A stretch of DNA of 64,000 nucleotides from Sandaracinus amylolyticus (GTDB lineage: Bacteria; Myxococcota_A; Polyangia; Polyangiales; Sandaracinaceae): NCBI RefSeq assembly GCF_021631985.1, contig NZ_CP070225.1, positions 2,604,001 through 2,668,000 on the forward strand, written 5' to 3'. Positions 9,585-18,380 of this stretch are shown piece by piece. The notes below the pieces were generated by a model. That model saw nothing but the letters and a program-made list of their open reading frames with translations. It was not told the origin of the DNA and searched no databases. The position numbers and the translations under genes are program-made. Position 1 is the first letter of the stretch. Each line of letters starts with the position of its first letter.

Positions 9585-9862
9585 GTCGCCACCTGCTCGT
9601 AGAGCGTGAACACCGCGTCCTGCTCCTCGCCCTCGGCGTGCACCGCGCGGAAGTCGTCGGACTTCAGGTACGCACCGAGCGCGGCGCGGCTCTCCCATCG
9701 CGTCACCAGCGCGAACTCCGGTCGCGCGCCGATCGAGCGCAGCACCTCGAGCCCGAGGAACCCGAGGTGCCCGTCGACCAGCTTCGAGCGCGCGCGGAAT
9801 CGCCGCTCGATCTCGTCGGCCTCGGTCGCCTCGCACGAGAAGCGCGAGATCGCCACGATCAT
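9581..9862 (-). CDS. Antibiotic-biosynthesis-monooxygenase (ABM)-fold protein
   Basis: A 93-residue dimeric alpha-beta barrel type protein. MIVAISRFSCEATEADEIERRFRAR, then GFLGLEVLRS and FALVTRWESRAALGAYLKSDDFRA, match the ABM pattern of heme-degrading or cofactor-free monooxygenases. The Asn and Trp of IsdG-type heme oxygenases cannot be assigned here. It overlaps ATGA with the B12-binding gene (9859-9862) and GTGA with the helical protein gene, so the three are one coupled unit. Confidence 0.75.
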   Translation of the reverse strand: MIVAISRFSCEATEADEIERRFRARSKLVDGHLGFLGLEVLRSIGARPEFALVTRWESRAALGAYLKSDDFRAVHAEGEEQDAVFTLYEQVAT

Positions 9863-10518
9863 CGGAACGTCTCCTCGATCATCGCGAGCAGCTCCTCGGC
9901 GCTGCGTCCCGCGCCGCTCACGCCGAGCTTCGCCGCGATCGGCATCCAGTCTCCGCACGCGCCGCCGCCCACCGCGATCGGCACCTCGGGCACGAGCTCG
10001 CGAATGCGCGCCACCGTCCGCTCGAGCTCGGGCAGGTGGAACGCCAGCGTCACCGAGAGCACGACGAGATCGGGCTTCATGTCGTGCACCATCCCGGCGA
10101 GCGACTCGCGTGGAACGTCGGCGCCGAGGAACTTCACGTCGTAGCCCGCGAGCTCGAGCGTGTCCGCGGCGAGGCGCGCCGGGAACGCGTGCTGCTCGCC
10201 GGGCACGCACGAGACGAGCACGCGCCGATGACGCGGCGGCGCGAGCGGTGCGCGCCAGTAGAGGTGCGCGAGCGCGACGAGCGCCACCGACGTGCCCATG
10301 TGCTCGCGCGCGACGCTGATGCGGTTCTCCTGCCAGAGCCGACCGATCGTCTCCTGACCGTCGCGCACGAGATCGCGCCGCAGGATGGTCGCGTCGTAGC
10401 CCCCCGAGAGCCCGCGCTCGATCACCTCGACGCCGGCACGGGCGTCGCCGGCGAGCTGCGCGTCGAGGAATGCGTGCCGGAGCTCGGCGAGATCGGGGGC
10501 GGCGGGCGCTCGTCGCAT
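9859..10518 (-). CDS. Stand-alone cobalamin-binding protein with Wx9EH photoreceptor motif
   Basis: A 219-residue soluble protein. Residues 15-90 form the helical cap with W62, nine residues, then E72-H73. This is the Wx9EH motif that marks adenosylcobalamin photoreceptors of the CarH/LitR type. Residues 98-219 form the Rossmann B12 domain, with GEQHAF carrying the ExH lower-ligand His (H110) and a closing GGGACGDW loop. No MerR DNA-binding domain is present. The residue after W62 is Gln, where Thermus CarH has the His that ligates cobalt after illumination. It is the first gene of a three-gene overlapping unit. A light or B12 sensing role is inferred. Confidence 0.8.
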   Translation of the reverse strand: MRRAPAAPDLAELRHAFLDAQLAGDARAGVEVIERGLSGGYDATILRRDLVRDGQETIGRLWQENRISVAREHMGTSVALVALAHLYWRAPLAPPRHRRVLVSCVPGEQHAFPARLAADTLELAGYDVKFLGADVPRESLAGMVHDMKPDLVVLSVTLAFHLPELERTVARIRELVPEVPIAVGGGACGDWMPIAAKLGVSGAGRSAEELLAMIEETFR

Positions 10519-10565
10519 CGGGCGCCCTCGTTCCTAGACGCGGGGCGCCCCGTCACAAGTGCGGG

Positions 10566-10985
10566 TCACGAGATCGCGGCCGTGATGCGCGCCGCGAGCT
10601 CCTTCGCCGCCGCGGCGTCGACGGACCCGGGACGCCAGCCGACGCCGAGCCCGCGCTCGCCGCGCTTCGGGATGATGTGGAAGTGCACGTGGAACACCGC
10701 CTGGTGCGCCTCCGCGCCGTTGTTCTGCAGGATGTTGTAGGCGGTCGCGCCGGTCGCCTGGATCACGGCGCGCGCGAGGCGCGGCAGCACGCGGCCGATC
10801 GCTGCCGCGGACTCGTCGGAGAGCTCGTGGAGGAACGCCTTGCGCTCCTTGGGGATCACGAGCGTGTGGCCCTCCGAGAGCGGCCCGATGTCGAGGAACG
10901 CGAGCACGTGCTCGTCCTCGTACACGCGGTGGCAGGGGATCTCACCGTCGAGGATGCGATCGAAGATCGTTCGCGTCTGCGTCAC
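10566..10985 (-). CDS. HIT family nucleotide hydrolase/transferase
   Basis: A 139-residue HIT (histidine triad) protein from a GTG at 10985. Early FDRILDGEIPCHRVYEDEHVLAFLDI and late HVHFHIIPKR (the HxHxHxx triad, with the central His as nucleophile) are complete, as is the YNILQNNG segment. Members hydrolyse adenosine nucleotide phosphoramidates or dinucleoside polyphosphates. The GTGA overlap with the chlorite-dismutase-family gene makes it the second gene of a coupled pair. Confidence 0.92.
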   Translation of the reverse strand: MTQTRTIFDRILDGEIPCHRVYEDEHVLAFLDIGPLSEGHTLVIPKERKAFLHELSDESAAAIGRVLPRLARAVIQATGATAYNILQNNGAEAHQAVFHVHFHIIPKRGERGLGVGWRPGSVDAAAAKELAARITAAIS

Positions 10986-11788
10986 GGCTTGGCTCCGGCG
11001 TGGCGGTGGACCGCGCGGCCCACGAAGAAGGGGCCCATCTTCACGATGAACTCCGAGGTCTGCCTCGTGTGACGCATGCTCTGCACCACGTGCGAGAGCG
11101 GGTGCAGCGCCTTGCCGACGAGCCCGACCACGAACTCGTTGTCGCCCGCATCGAGCCCGTGACACGCGAGGCGCACGTCGTGCGCGAGATCGGCGCGCCC
11201 GTACGCCATGCCGATCGACGCGTGCTCGCGGAGGACGATCGACTGGTCGTGCTTCTCGAGCTTCTCGAACGCGCCGCTGCGGCGCAGCGGGTACCACACG
11301 GCCCAGTCCCAGCCCTCGTGAAGCACGTACTCGACGGGACGGCGCAGCAGGCCGTGCTCGAGATCGGGCTCGTGGCCGAGCGAGTACGTGCGTCCGATCA
11401 TCGTGTGATCGTGGCGCTGCACGAGCCGACGACGCGTGCCCTCGTGGAACACGGGGCGCACGCGATCGACGAAGTGCGCGGGATCCTCGCTCCACGTGAG
11501 CAGCGCGAGGCCCGACGGTGAATTCGTGTCGGCGTAGAGCACGTGCGGGACGCCGGCGTCGATCAGCGCGCGCGCGAGCTCGCGCTGCACGTCGGCGGGG
11601 GAGGGCAGATCGCGATCGGCGGGCACGTCGAACACGAGCAGCTGCATGAAGAGCCGGCGGTCCATCACCTGGCGCTCGCCGTCGCGCTTGCCGCCGTACT
11701 CCCGTACGTCGATCTCGGGAAGGCCCGGCCCTCCGCCCTCGGGCCGCGCTCCGTGACGCGGTGCTCCTCGATCGTCGTCGCCGCTCAT
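10982..11788 (-). CDS. Chlorite dismutase family heme protein
   Basis: About 268 residues. An AAGGAGG site at 11795-11801 sits 6 nt from the ATG at 11788, so that start is preferred over the adjacent in-frame ATG at 11794. Family features are FMQLLVFDVP, DWAVWYPLRR, REHASIGMAYG (likely proximal heme His), then GLDAGDNEFVVGLVGKAL and RHTRQTSEFIVKMGPFFVGR. This layout suits coproheme-decarboxylase (HemQ)-like members more than true chlorite dismutases, but the reaction is not settled by sequence alone. It is coupled to the HIT gene. No other heme genes are adjacent. Confidence 0.8.
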   Translation of the reverse strand: MSGDDDRGAPRHGARPEGGGPGLPEIDVREYGGKRDGERQVMDRRLFMQLLVFDVPADRDLPSPADVQRELARALIDAGVPHVLYADTNSPSGLALLTWSEDPAHFVDRVRPVFHEGTRRRLVQRHDHTMIGRTYSLGHEPDLEHGLLRRPVEYVLHEGWDWAVWYPLRRSGAFEKLEKHDQSIVLREHASIGMAYGRADLAHDVRLACHGLDAGDNEFVVGLVGKALHPLSHVVQSMRHTRQTSEFIVKMGPFFVGRAVHRHAGAKP

Positions 11789-11794
11789 CGCCAT

Positions 11795-11801
11795 CCTCCT
11801 T
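11795..11801 (-). promoter_or_regulatory. Ribosome binding site that fixes the chlorite-dismutase-family start
   Basis: The reverse strand reads AAGGAGG directly followed by ATGGCGATG. The first ATG would have no spacer and the second has 6 nt, so the second (11788) is the likely start. Confidence 0.7.
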
Positions 11802-11857
11802 GCGTGAGCGTCAACGTACCCGCTGGCTCCACGAGGTCCAGCGTCTCGAGCGCGCGA

Positions 11858-13123
11858 TCAGTACGGGCTCTCGGTGACGAACCCCGAGCCGCTGCGCGAC
11901 GAGGACGCGCGCGGGCGCACCGTGGTCGCGGGCCGGGGACGCGACGCGGTCGCGCGCGGAGGGCGCGACGCCGTGGTGCGCGGACGGGGCGTCGCGACGC
12001 GCGGCGGCGGGGGCGTGCGCTCGAGGCGCAGCGTCAGCGTGCGATCGGCGGAGAGCTCGACGCTCTCGGTCGCGTCGACGCGGCCCTCGGCGCGCGCGAC
12101 GAGGGTGTGCGACGAGCCCTCGGGCAAGCGACCATCGAAGGGGTTGTTCACCGGCTGCCCGTCGAGCAGCAGCGTCGCGCGCTCGGGATCGGTGCGCACG
12201 CGGAGCCGACGCATCGGCGGAGGCGGCGGCGGGAGGGCGGCGACCGGCTCGGGCGTCGCGACCACCGGCTCGGGCGCAGCGGCGACCGGCTCGGGCGCAG
12301 CGACGACCGGCTCGGGCGCAGCGACCGGCTCGGGCTCGATCGTCGGCGCGACCGCGCTCGTCGGCGGGGCCTGAGGCGCCGCAGCGGTCGTGACCGCGGG
12401 CGCCGCCGGGGCAGCGGACGGCGCGATCGCAGCCGTGCTCGCGGGCTCGCTGGAGCCGGACATCATCGAGGCGCCGAACGCGACGACGAGCAGCGCGACG
12501 ACGGCCGCCGCGCCGATCAGCGCGTTGCGCGTCGAGCTCGACTGCGGGAGCGCGGGCAGCTCCGACGTGACGTCGGGAGAGCGCTCGACCGTCGAGGGCG
12601 CGGGCTCGTGAGGACGCGCGGCCTGTCGTGGACGCGAGGGCACGCGCCCGTGCGTCTGCGCGACCGGCGCGGTCGAGATGGGGGCCGGGGGCGCGAAGTC
12701 GATCCCATCGCTCGCGGCCGCTGCGGCGGTCGCGCTCGCTGCGGCCGCAGCTTCCGCGGCCTGCGCGGCCGCATGGGCCGCCGCGGCCTCCGCGAGCGCC
12801 GCCCGATGCGCTTCGATCGTCGCGGCCGCGGCGTCGAGCTTCTCGGTCTCGCCGACCGCGGACCACACGTCCTCCGTGGCCGCAGCCTCGCTCCCCGCTT
12901 GCGACGCGCCGCTCGCCGGCTGCGCGAGGTCGGGCCCGAGCTCCCAGAGCGCGAACACCTTCGACGCGTGCTTCTCCGCCGCGGTGTCGTCGAATTCGCC
13001 CTTCGCGGCGCCCCAGAACCCGCCTTCGTCCGTGGCCGCCGGTGGGGTGCCGCTCGCCTCGTTCGCTTGCGCCGTCGGCGCGCGATCGGTGCTCGGGCTC
13101 GGGTCCTCGACGGCGCTGCTCAT
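11858..13123 (-). CDS. Single-pass membrane protein with PEGA-like domain and Pro/Ala repeats
   Basis: 421 residues. An acidic, Ala-rich cytoplasmic part (1-200) is followed by one membrane helix (ALIGAAAVVALLVVAFGASMM, about 205-225) and a Pro-Glu-Pro-Val-Ala repeat stretch. Then comes a PEGA-like beta domain (RLRVRTDPERATLLLDGQPV) and a basic Arg/Pro/Thr/Ser tail. PEGA-tailed single-pass proteins are common in myxobacteria, often next to kinases or secretion genes, but neither is adjacent here. The function is unknown. The ATPEPVAA repeats are encoded by near-identical DNA at about 12230-12340. Confidence 0.65.
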   Translation of the reverse strand: MSSAVEDPSPSTDRAPTAQANEASGTPPAATDEGGFWGAAKGEFDDTAAEKHASKVFALWELGPDLAQPASGASQAGSEAAATEDVWSAVGETEKLDAAAATIEAHRAALAEAAAAHAAAQAAEAAAAASATAAAAASDGIDFAPPAPISTAPVAQTHGRVPSRPRQAARPHEPAPSTVERSPDVTSELPALPQSSSTRNALIGAAAVVALLVVAFGASMMSGSSEPASTAAIAPSAAPAAPAVTTAAAPQAPPTSAVAPTIEPEPVAAPEPVVAAPEPVAAAPEPVVATPEPVAALPPPPPPMRRLRVRTDPERATLLLDGQPVNNPFDGRLPEGSSHTLVARAEGRVDATESVELSADRTLTLRLERTPPPPRVATPRPRTTASRPPRATASRPRPATTVRPRASSSRSGSGFVTESPY

Positions 13124-13192
13124 GAGGGCGACCCCGGCGCCTCGAGGGCCGGGTGCGAGCAGCCTACCATCGCGTTTCCGCGGTCGCTACCG

Positions 13193-13663
13193 TCAGGAAC
13201 GCTCGCTCCCGAAGATCTGCGTGAGGCGATCGTCCCACTCGTCGGCGACGCTCGCCATCGTGTGCAGCAGGTCCTCGAACTCCTCGTAGTCGAGCCCGCT
13301 GAGCCGTCGAAGCGCGCGCAGGTAGACCGCGTCCTTGTCCTTGTCGATCGCGAACGCCGCATCGCTGGTGACGAGGAAGTTCAGCTCGAGCAGGCGTCGA
13401 TAGAACGCCTCGCGACCGCCCGTGGTCTCGCGCGGGATGTCCATGATGCGCGAGAGGAAGAGCAGGATCCCGTGCTCGTGGAGCACGTTGATCCCGACCG
13501 TCGCCGAGCCACGACGCACGTCGGTGTATCCATCGCCGTCGAGAGGATCGAGCTCGACGCCGACCGCTGTCCCGAAGCGCCGGAGGTAGTCGTTGACCAT
13601 CTCCGTCGCATCGCGATAGACCCGCCCGGTCTGTCGATCCTGGTACGTGGGAGTCTCGCTCAC
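13193..13663 (-). CDS. YbjN/secretion-chaperone-like domain protein
   Basis: About 156 residues from a GTG at 13663, with AGGAG 9 nt upstream. The alternating beta/alpha pattern (VGINVLHEHGILLFLSRIMDIP, FYRRLLELNFLVTSDAAFAIDKDKDAVYLRA, ending in a helix DLLHTMASVADEWDDRL) fits the YbjN / type III secretion chaperone-like fold. Such proteins bind partner proteins. No secretion gene lies close by. The molecule is acidic and soluble. Confidence 0.6.
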   Translation of the reverse strand: MSETPTYQDRQTGRVYRDATEMVNDYLRRFGTAVGVELDPLDGDGYTDVRRGSATVGINVLHEHGILLFLSRIMDIPRETTGGREAFYRRLLELNFLVTSDAAFAIDKDKDAVYLRALRRLSGLDYEEFEDLLHTMASVADEWDDRLTQIFGSERS

Positions 13664-13752
13664 GTCATCGCTCTCCTGGGGAGTCGGGGCGAGACCGCGA
13701 CACACCACCACCGTCGAGACGAGCCGTGCACCGCGCCCGCAGCGTCCACCCC

Positions 13753-15447
13753 GTGAGCCCGCGATGCTACCCGCGACGCTCGCGGCTGAACAGCGCGATG
13801 CTGCTCGCGGTGCTCGTCGCGGCGTGCAGCGCACCGGCGGAGCCGCGCGCCGACGGCGGACCGCGCGACGCAGGGCGCGCGATGCCGCCCGAGGTCGGCG
13901 AGCTCGACGCGATGGGCATGCCCCTCGATCGGCTGCGATCGATCGAGGACGCCTGGGCCGCGCGCACCGGTCCGAACGAGGCCGGCGTGCGCGCCGCGCG
14001 ACGCGCCGCATCGCTCGCGCGCATCCGTGCCCTCCGCGAGCCCGAGGGAGACGGCCTCGCGCGGGCCCGCGCGCTCCTCGCCGAGGCGTCGCTGCGACGC
14101 GACGTCGCGGGCGCGTGCGACGCCGCGATCGATCTCGCGCGGCTCGAAGCACGCGATGCGGTCGATCCCACCGCGGCGTATCTCGTCGCGCATCGCGCGT
14201 CGCGACGCTGGACCGACGATGCGTGCGCGCTCGAGGCGCGACGCATCCTCGGCGCGCTCGAGGGCCACCGCCCCGATCGCGCGCTGCTCGCTGCGATCGA
14301 CGCCGATCCGAACGCCGACGATCCGAGCATCGGGCTCGCCGGCGACACCGAGACACCGCCGCGCGACGCGCTCGAGGCATGGGCCGCGGAGCGCACCATC
14401 GCCGGCGAGCCTGCGACGCTCGAGTCGATCGTCGTGTACGGCCACGAGGATCGCGAGGCGCGCAGCGTCCGCGTCGTGCTCGCGCTCGATCGCGTCGCGG
14501 CCTACGAGCGCCTCGATCTTCCCGCGGAAGGCGAGCTCCCCGCGCGTGTCGCGATCGATCTCGCGTCGACGACGCCCGCGTCCTCGCTGCCCTCCACGAT
14601 CCCCGTGGGCGCAGCAGGCCTCGCGAGGATCCGCCACGCGCGCCGCGACGATCGGACGCGCATCGTGCTCGATCTCGAGCCCGGCACCAGCGCGCGGGTG
14701 TTCCTCCTGCCGCAGCCGTTTCGCGTCGTGATCGACGTGACGCGCGGCGATGCGACGACGACCGGCGCCGCGCGCGACGTCGATCTCATCCTGATCGACC
14801 CGGGCCACGGCGGCGACGACTACGGCGCGCGCGCGTTCGGCATGCGCGAAGCGGACATCGTGCTCGACCTCGCGATGCGGGTGCGCGACGTGTTGCGTCG
14901 TCGCCTGCCGAACGTGCGGGTCGTGCTCACGCGCGATCGCGACGTGTTCGTCTCGCTCGAGCAGCGCGCTGCGATGGCGAACGCGGTGTCCGCCGACGCG
15001 TTCGTCTCGATCCACCTCAACGCGGCCGACGAGTCCGTCGATCACGGCGGCGTGACCACGTTCGTGCTCGACACCACCAACGATCGCCAGGCGCTGCGCC
15101 TCGCGGCGCGCGAGAACGGCACCACCACCGCCGAGGTGGGCGGCCTCGCGCGCATCATCGCGGGGCTGCGTCGCGAGGAGCAGGTCGCGACGTCGCGCGC
15201 GCTCGCCGAGCGCATCCACCGCGGCACGCTCGCGGGCGGTCGCACCGTGCTCCCGCGCCTGCACGATCGCGGCGTGCGCAGCGCGATGTTCTACGTGCTC
15301 GTCGGCGCGACGATGCCGGCGGTCCTGGTCGAGGCCTCGTTCATGACGCGCGAGGACGAGGCTGACGCGCTGCGCAACGACCGATACCGGGGCGCGCTCG
15401 CCGACGGCATCGCGGAGGGCATCGTCCGCTGGGTCGAGGGGCGCTGA
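13753..15447 (+). CDS. N-acetylmuramoyl-L-alanine amidase with AMIN domain (lipoprotein)
   Basis: About 564 residues from GTG 13753; GTG 13726 and ATG 13798 are alternatives. A short lipoprotein signal ends in LVAAC. A helical region follows, then an AMIN domain (about 225-345) and a C-terminal amidase_3 domain. The zinc ligands and catalytic Glu are all present: DPGHGG (His), READIVLDL (Glu), SIHLNA (His) and PAVLVEASFMT (Glu). It would cleave the stem peptide from muramic acid during daughter-cell separation, with AMIN directing it to the septum or outer membrane. Motifs are intact, so I expect activity. Confidence 0.92.
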   Translation: MSPRCYPRRSRLNSAMLLAVLVAACSAPAEPRADGGPRDAGRAMPPEVGELDAMGMPLDRLRSIEDAWAARTGPNEAGVRAARRAASLARIRALREPEGDGLARARALLAEASLRRDVAGACDAAIDLARLEARDAVDPTAAYLVAHRASRRWTDDACALEARRILGALEGHRPDRALLAAIDADPNADDPSIGLAGDTETPPRDALEAWAAERTIAGEPATLESIVVYGHEDREARSVRVVLALDRVAAYERLDLPAEGELPARVAIDLASTTPASSLPSTIPVGAAGLARIRHARRDDRTRIVLDLEPGTSARVFLLPQPFRVVIDVTRGDATTTGAARDVDLILIDPGHGGDDYGARAFGMREADIVLDLAMRVRDVLRRRLPNVRVVLTRDRDVFVSLEQRAAMANAVSADAFVSIHLNAADESVDHGGVTTFVLDTTNDRQALRLAARENGTTTAEVGGLARIIAGLRREEQVATSRALAERIHRGTLAGGRTVLPRLHDRGVRSAMFYVLVGATMPAVLVEASFMTREDEADALRNDRYRGALADGIAEGIVRWVEGR

Positions 15448-15536
15448 TCCTCGACGGATGTCCAGGCATCCCGCCCCGAATTCGTCGCCGTCCGATGTTT
15501 GCACGGGAATGAATCGCGCCGAATACTTTCGGCCTC

Positions 15537-18302
15537 ATGGCCGAAGGCGCGCGTTCGTCGCTCTCGGGGCGGGGCCCGGGAGGTCCCGCCCCCTCGCTCG
15601 ACCTCGCCACGCTCGCCCCCGGGCTCGGCAAGACGTGCGAAGAGTATCGCGCGACGTATCGCGGGCGCCTCGCCGAGATGGTGCGTCGCGGCGAGAGCGG
15701 CGTGCGCGTCGCGTCGATGCACGCGCGCATCCTCGACGGGCTCCTCAGCGCGCTCTACTGCGCGTCGACCGCCGCCGCCAAGACGAGCGGTCGGGGCCCG
15801 CGCGGGCGCACCGCGCTGCTCGCGGTCGGCGGCTACGGCCGTGGACTGCTCGGCCTCCACAGCGACCTCGACGTCGTGCTGCTCTGCGAGGATCCCGGCG
15901 ATCCCGGCGCCGCGCTCGTCGCGCAGGCGCTGCTCTATCCACTCTGGGATCTCGGCCTCGAGATCGGCCACGCCGTGCGCGGGGTCGACGAGACGCTCGC
16001 GCTCGCGCGCGACGATCTGCGCACCGCGACCACGCTGCTCGACGTGCGGCGCGTCTCGGGCGACGCGAGCCTGGTCGACGAGCTGCTGCGCGGCGCGCGT
16101 CGCCACGTGTTCGAGCCTGCGATGAGCGACATCCTGCAGGCGCTCGCAACCGACACCGACGCGCGCCACGAGCGCTACGGCGGATCGCGTTTCCTGCTCG
16201 AGCCCGAGGTGAAGAACGGCTGCGGCGGCCTGCGCGATCTCGACGTGATCCTCTGGACCGCGAACGTGCGCTGGGCCGCGCGCTCGCTCGAGGAAGCGGT
16301 CGCACAGGGTGTCCTCCTGCATCGCGAGGCGCAGGAGCTCGACGCCGCGCGCGAGCTCCTCTGGCGCGTGCGCAACCTGCTCCACTCGCGCGGCGAGCAG
16401 AACGGTGGATCGGGGCGTCGCCACGATCGCCTCACGTTCGAGGACCAGGAAGACGTCTCGGTGCAGATGGGCTTCGTCGACGACGGAGTCTCGCTCGGCG
16501 TCGAGCAGTTCATGCAGACGTACTACCGCCACGCCCGCGTGGTGGAGACCGGCGTCGAGCGCATGCTGTCGCGCGCGCGCCACCACGACCGCAAGGCGCC
16601 CGCGCCGCTCGAGGAGCTCGGCGGCGGCGTGCTCGTGTTCGATGGGCACGTGACGCTGCGCGAGTCGGAGGCGCTCGATCGCGATCCCGCGCTCGCGCTG
16701 CGGCTCTATCGCCAGGTGGTCCGTCGCAACCTGCCGCCCTATGCGTTCGCGCGCGATGCGATCGCGCGCGCCGCCGCGGACCCCGCGTGGTGCGAGCGCC
16801 TGCGCGCGAGCCGCGAGGCCGCCGATCTCTTCCTCGAGCTGCTCACCCACGTGGGCGATGCGCCGGTGCGCCGCGGCTCGATGCTCGCGGAGCTGCACGA
16901 GGTCGGCGTGCTGCTCGCGATGATCCCGGAGTTCGAGCCGGTCACCGGCCGCGTGCAGCACGACGTCTACCACGTGTACACGGTCGACGTTCACTCGGTG
17001 GCCGCGGTCGATCGCCTGCGCGCGCTGATGCGCGGCGATCACGCGAGCGATCTGCCGATGCCGACGCGCCTCGCGGCCGACGTGCCGCGCCCGATGACGC
17101 TCTTCCTCGGCGTGCTGCTGCACGACATCGGCAAGGGACGCGGCGGGCACCACGCGACGATCGGCGCGCAGCTCTCGGTGCCGATCGGCGAGCGCCTCGG
17201 GCTCACGCCGGGCGACGTGCTCCACGTGCGCTGGCTCGTGGAGGAGCACCTCAGCCTCTACCACTGGGCGCTGCGCCGCGACATCACCGACCCCGACACG
17301 ATCGCCGAGGTCGTGCGGCGCGTCGGCACGCTCGATCGGCTGCGCGATCTCTACGTGCTCACCGTCGCCGATCTCTCGACGACGAACCCGAATGCGATGA
17401 CCTCGTGGAAGGCGCGCATGCTCGACGACCTCTACCTCGCGAGCGCCGCGTGGCTCGAGGCACCGGCGGGGCAGGGCGGCGAGCAGGGCGAGAAGCGCGC
17501 CGACGCGATCCGCGATCAGGTGCGCGTCGGGTTCGTCGGGGACGGTCGCCAGGCCGAGCTCGAGTCGTTCCTCGCGTCGATGCCCGATCGCTACGTGCTC
17601 GCGAACCCCGTCGACGTGATCCGCGCGCACGCGCGTGTCGTGCGTGATCGCGACGGTCGCACCGTGCACGTCGCGCTGCGCCCGGGCCCGAGCGAGGAGG
17701 TCGCGGAGCTGGTCGTGGTCACCGACGATCGCCCCGGCCTGCTCGCCGACGTCGCCGCGGTGCTCGCGTCGTCGCGCCTCGACATCACGACCGCGCAGAT
17801 CCACACGCGGCCGCGCGCGGGCTCGCACGACGAGGCGTTCGACGTGTTCCAGGTGCGCCGCACCGGCGCGGCCGAGGGCGAGCCCGTCGATCGCGAGCTC
17901 GTCTCGCGCATCCAGAAGGACCTCGAGGATCTCGTCACCGGTCGCGTGAGCGCGAAGGATCTGCTCGCGCGCCGTGCCGCGCCGCCCGCGTGGGCGCGCA
18001 AGCACATGCCCGCGGTGAAGACCGAGATCCTCATCGACGACGACGTCTCGCCGCGCTTCACCGTCATCGACGTGTTCACGCGCGACCGCGTCGGCCTGCT
18101 GCACGCGATCGCGCGCACGCTGCACGAGCAGGGGCTCTCGATCGCGCTCTCGAAGGTCACGACCGAGGGCGAGCGAGTGGCCGACGTCTTCTACGTGACC
18201 GACGAGCGCGGGGCGAAGCTCCGCGACGGAGCGCGTGTCGCCGCGCTCCGGGACGCGCTGCGCGCCGCGATCGATGCGCTCGCCGAGCGCGACGCGCGCT
18301 GA
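15537..18302 (+). CDS. glnD: [Protein-PII] uridylyltransferase/uridylyl-removing enzyme
   Basis: A 921-residue nitrogen-status sensor that adds UMP to PII (GlnB/GlnK) under nitrogen limitation and removes it when glutamine is high. Domains in order: nucleotidyltransferase with GGYGRGLLGLHSDLDVV (about 98-115), GlnD PII-UTase linker, HD hydrolase with LLHDIGKGRGGHH (about 525-537), and two C-terminal ACT domains (TDDRPGLLADVAAVL near 725; FTRDRVGLLHAIARTL near 843) that sense glutamine. The GlnD-type ELFPHSD has changed to LLGLHSD but the metal-binding DLD is kept. It is followed 78 bp later by a TPR lipoprotein gene. No glnB or glnA is nearby. Confidence 0.96.
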   Translation: MAEGARSSLSGRGPGGPAPSLDLATLAPGLGKTCEEYRATYRGRLAEMVRRGESGVRVASMHARILDGLLSALYCASTAAAKTSGRGPRGRTALLAVGGYGRGLLGLHSDLDVVLLCEDPGDPGAALVAQALLYPLWDLGLEIGHAVRGVDETLALARDDLRTATTLLDVRRVSGDASLVDELLRGARRHVFEPAMSDILQALATDTDARHERYGGSRFLLEPEVKNGCGGLRDLDVILWTANVRWAARSLEEAVAQGVLLHREAQELDAARELLWRVRNLLHSRGEQNGGSGRRHDRLTFEDQEDVSVQMGFVDDGVSLGVEQFMQTYYRHARVVETGVERMLSRARHHDRKAPAPLEELGGGVLVFDGHVTLRESEALDRDPALALRLYRQVVRRNLPPYAFARDAIARAAADPAWCERLRASREAADLFLELLTHVGDAPVRRGSMLAELHEVGVLLAMIPEFEPVTGRVQHDVYHVYTVDVHSVAAVDRLRALMRGDHASDLPMPTRLAADVPRPMTLFLGVLLHDIGKGRGGHHATIGAQLSVPIGERLGLTPGDVLHVRWLVEEHLSLYHWALRRDITDPDTIAEVVRRVGTLDRLRDLYVLTVADLSTTNPNAMTSWKARMLDDLYLASAAWLEAPAGQGGEQGEKRADAIRDQVRVGFVGDGRQAELESFLASMPDRYVLANPVDVIRAHARVVRDRDGRTVHVALRPGPSEEVAELVVVTDDRPGLLADVAAVLASSRLDITTAQIHTRPRAGSHDEAFDVFQVRRTGAAEGEPVDRELVSRIQKDLEDLVTGRVSAKDLLARRAAPPAWARKHMPAVKTEILIDDDVSPRFTVIDVFTRDRVGLLHAIARTLHEQGLSIALSKVTTEGERVADVFYVTDERGAKLRDGARVAALRDALRAAIDALAERDAR

Positions 18303-18380
18303 TCGTTCTCGCGTCTCGCACGTCCCATCTCGTCCGGCGCGGGCTCGACAGCACGCCGCGTCAGGAGATAGAGAGGCCGC

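Noticed and set aside
9581-9862. Heme oxygenase (IsdG type) next to the chlorite dismutase family gene
   Set aside because: Catalytic residues of IsdG cannot be identified, and the ABM gene belongs to a separate coupled unit.
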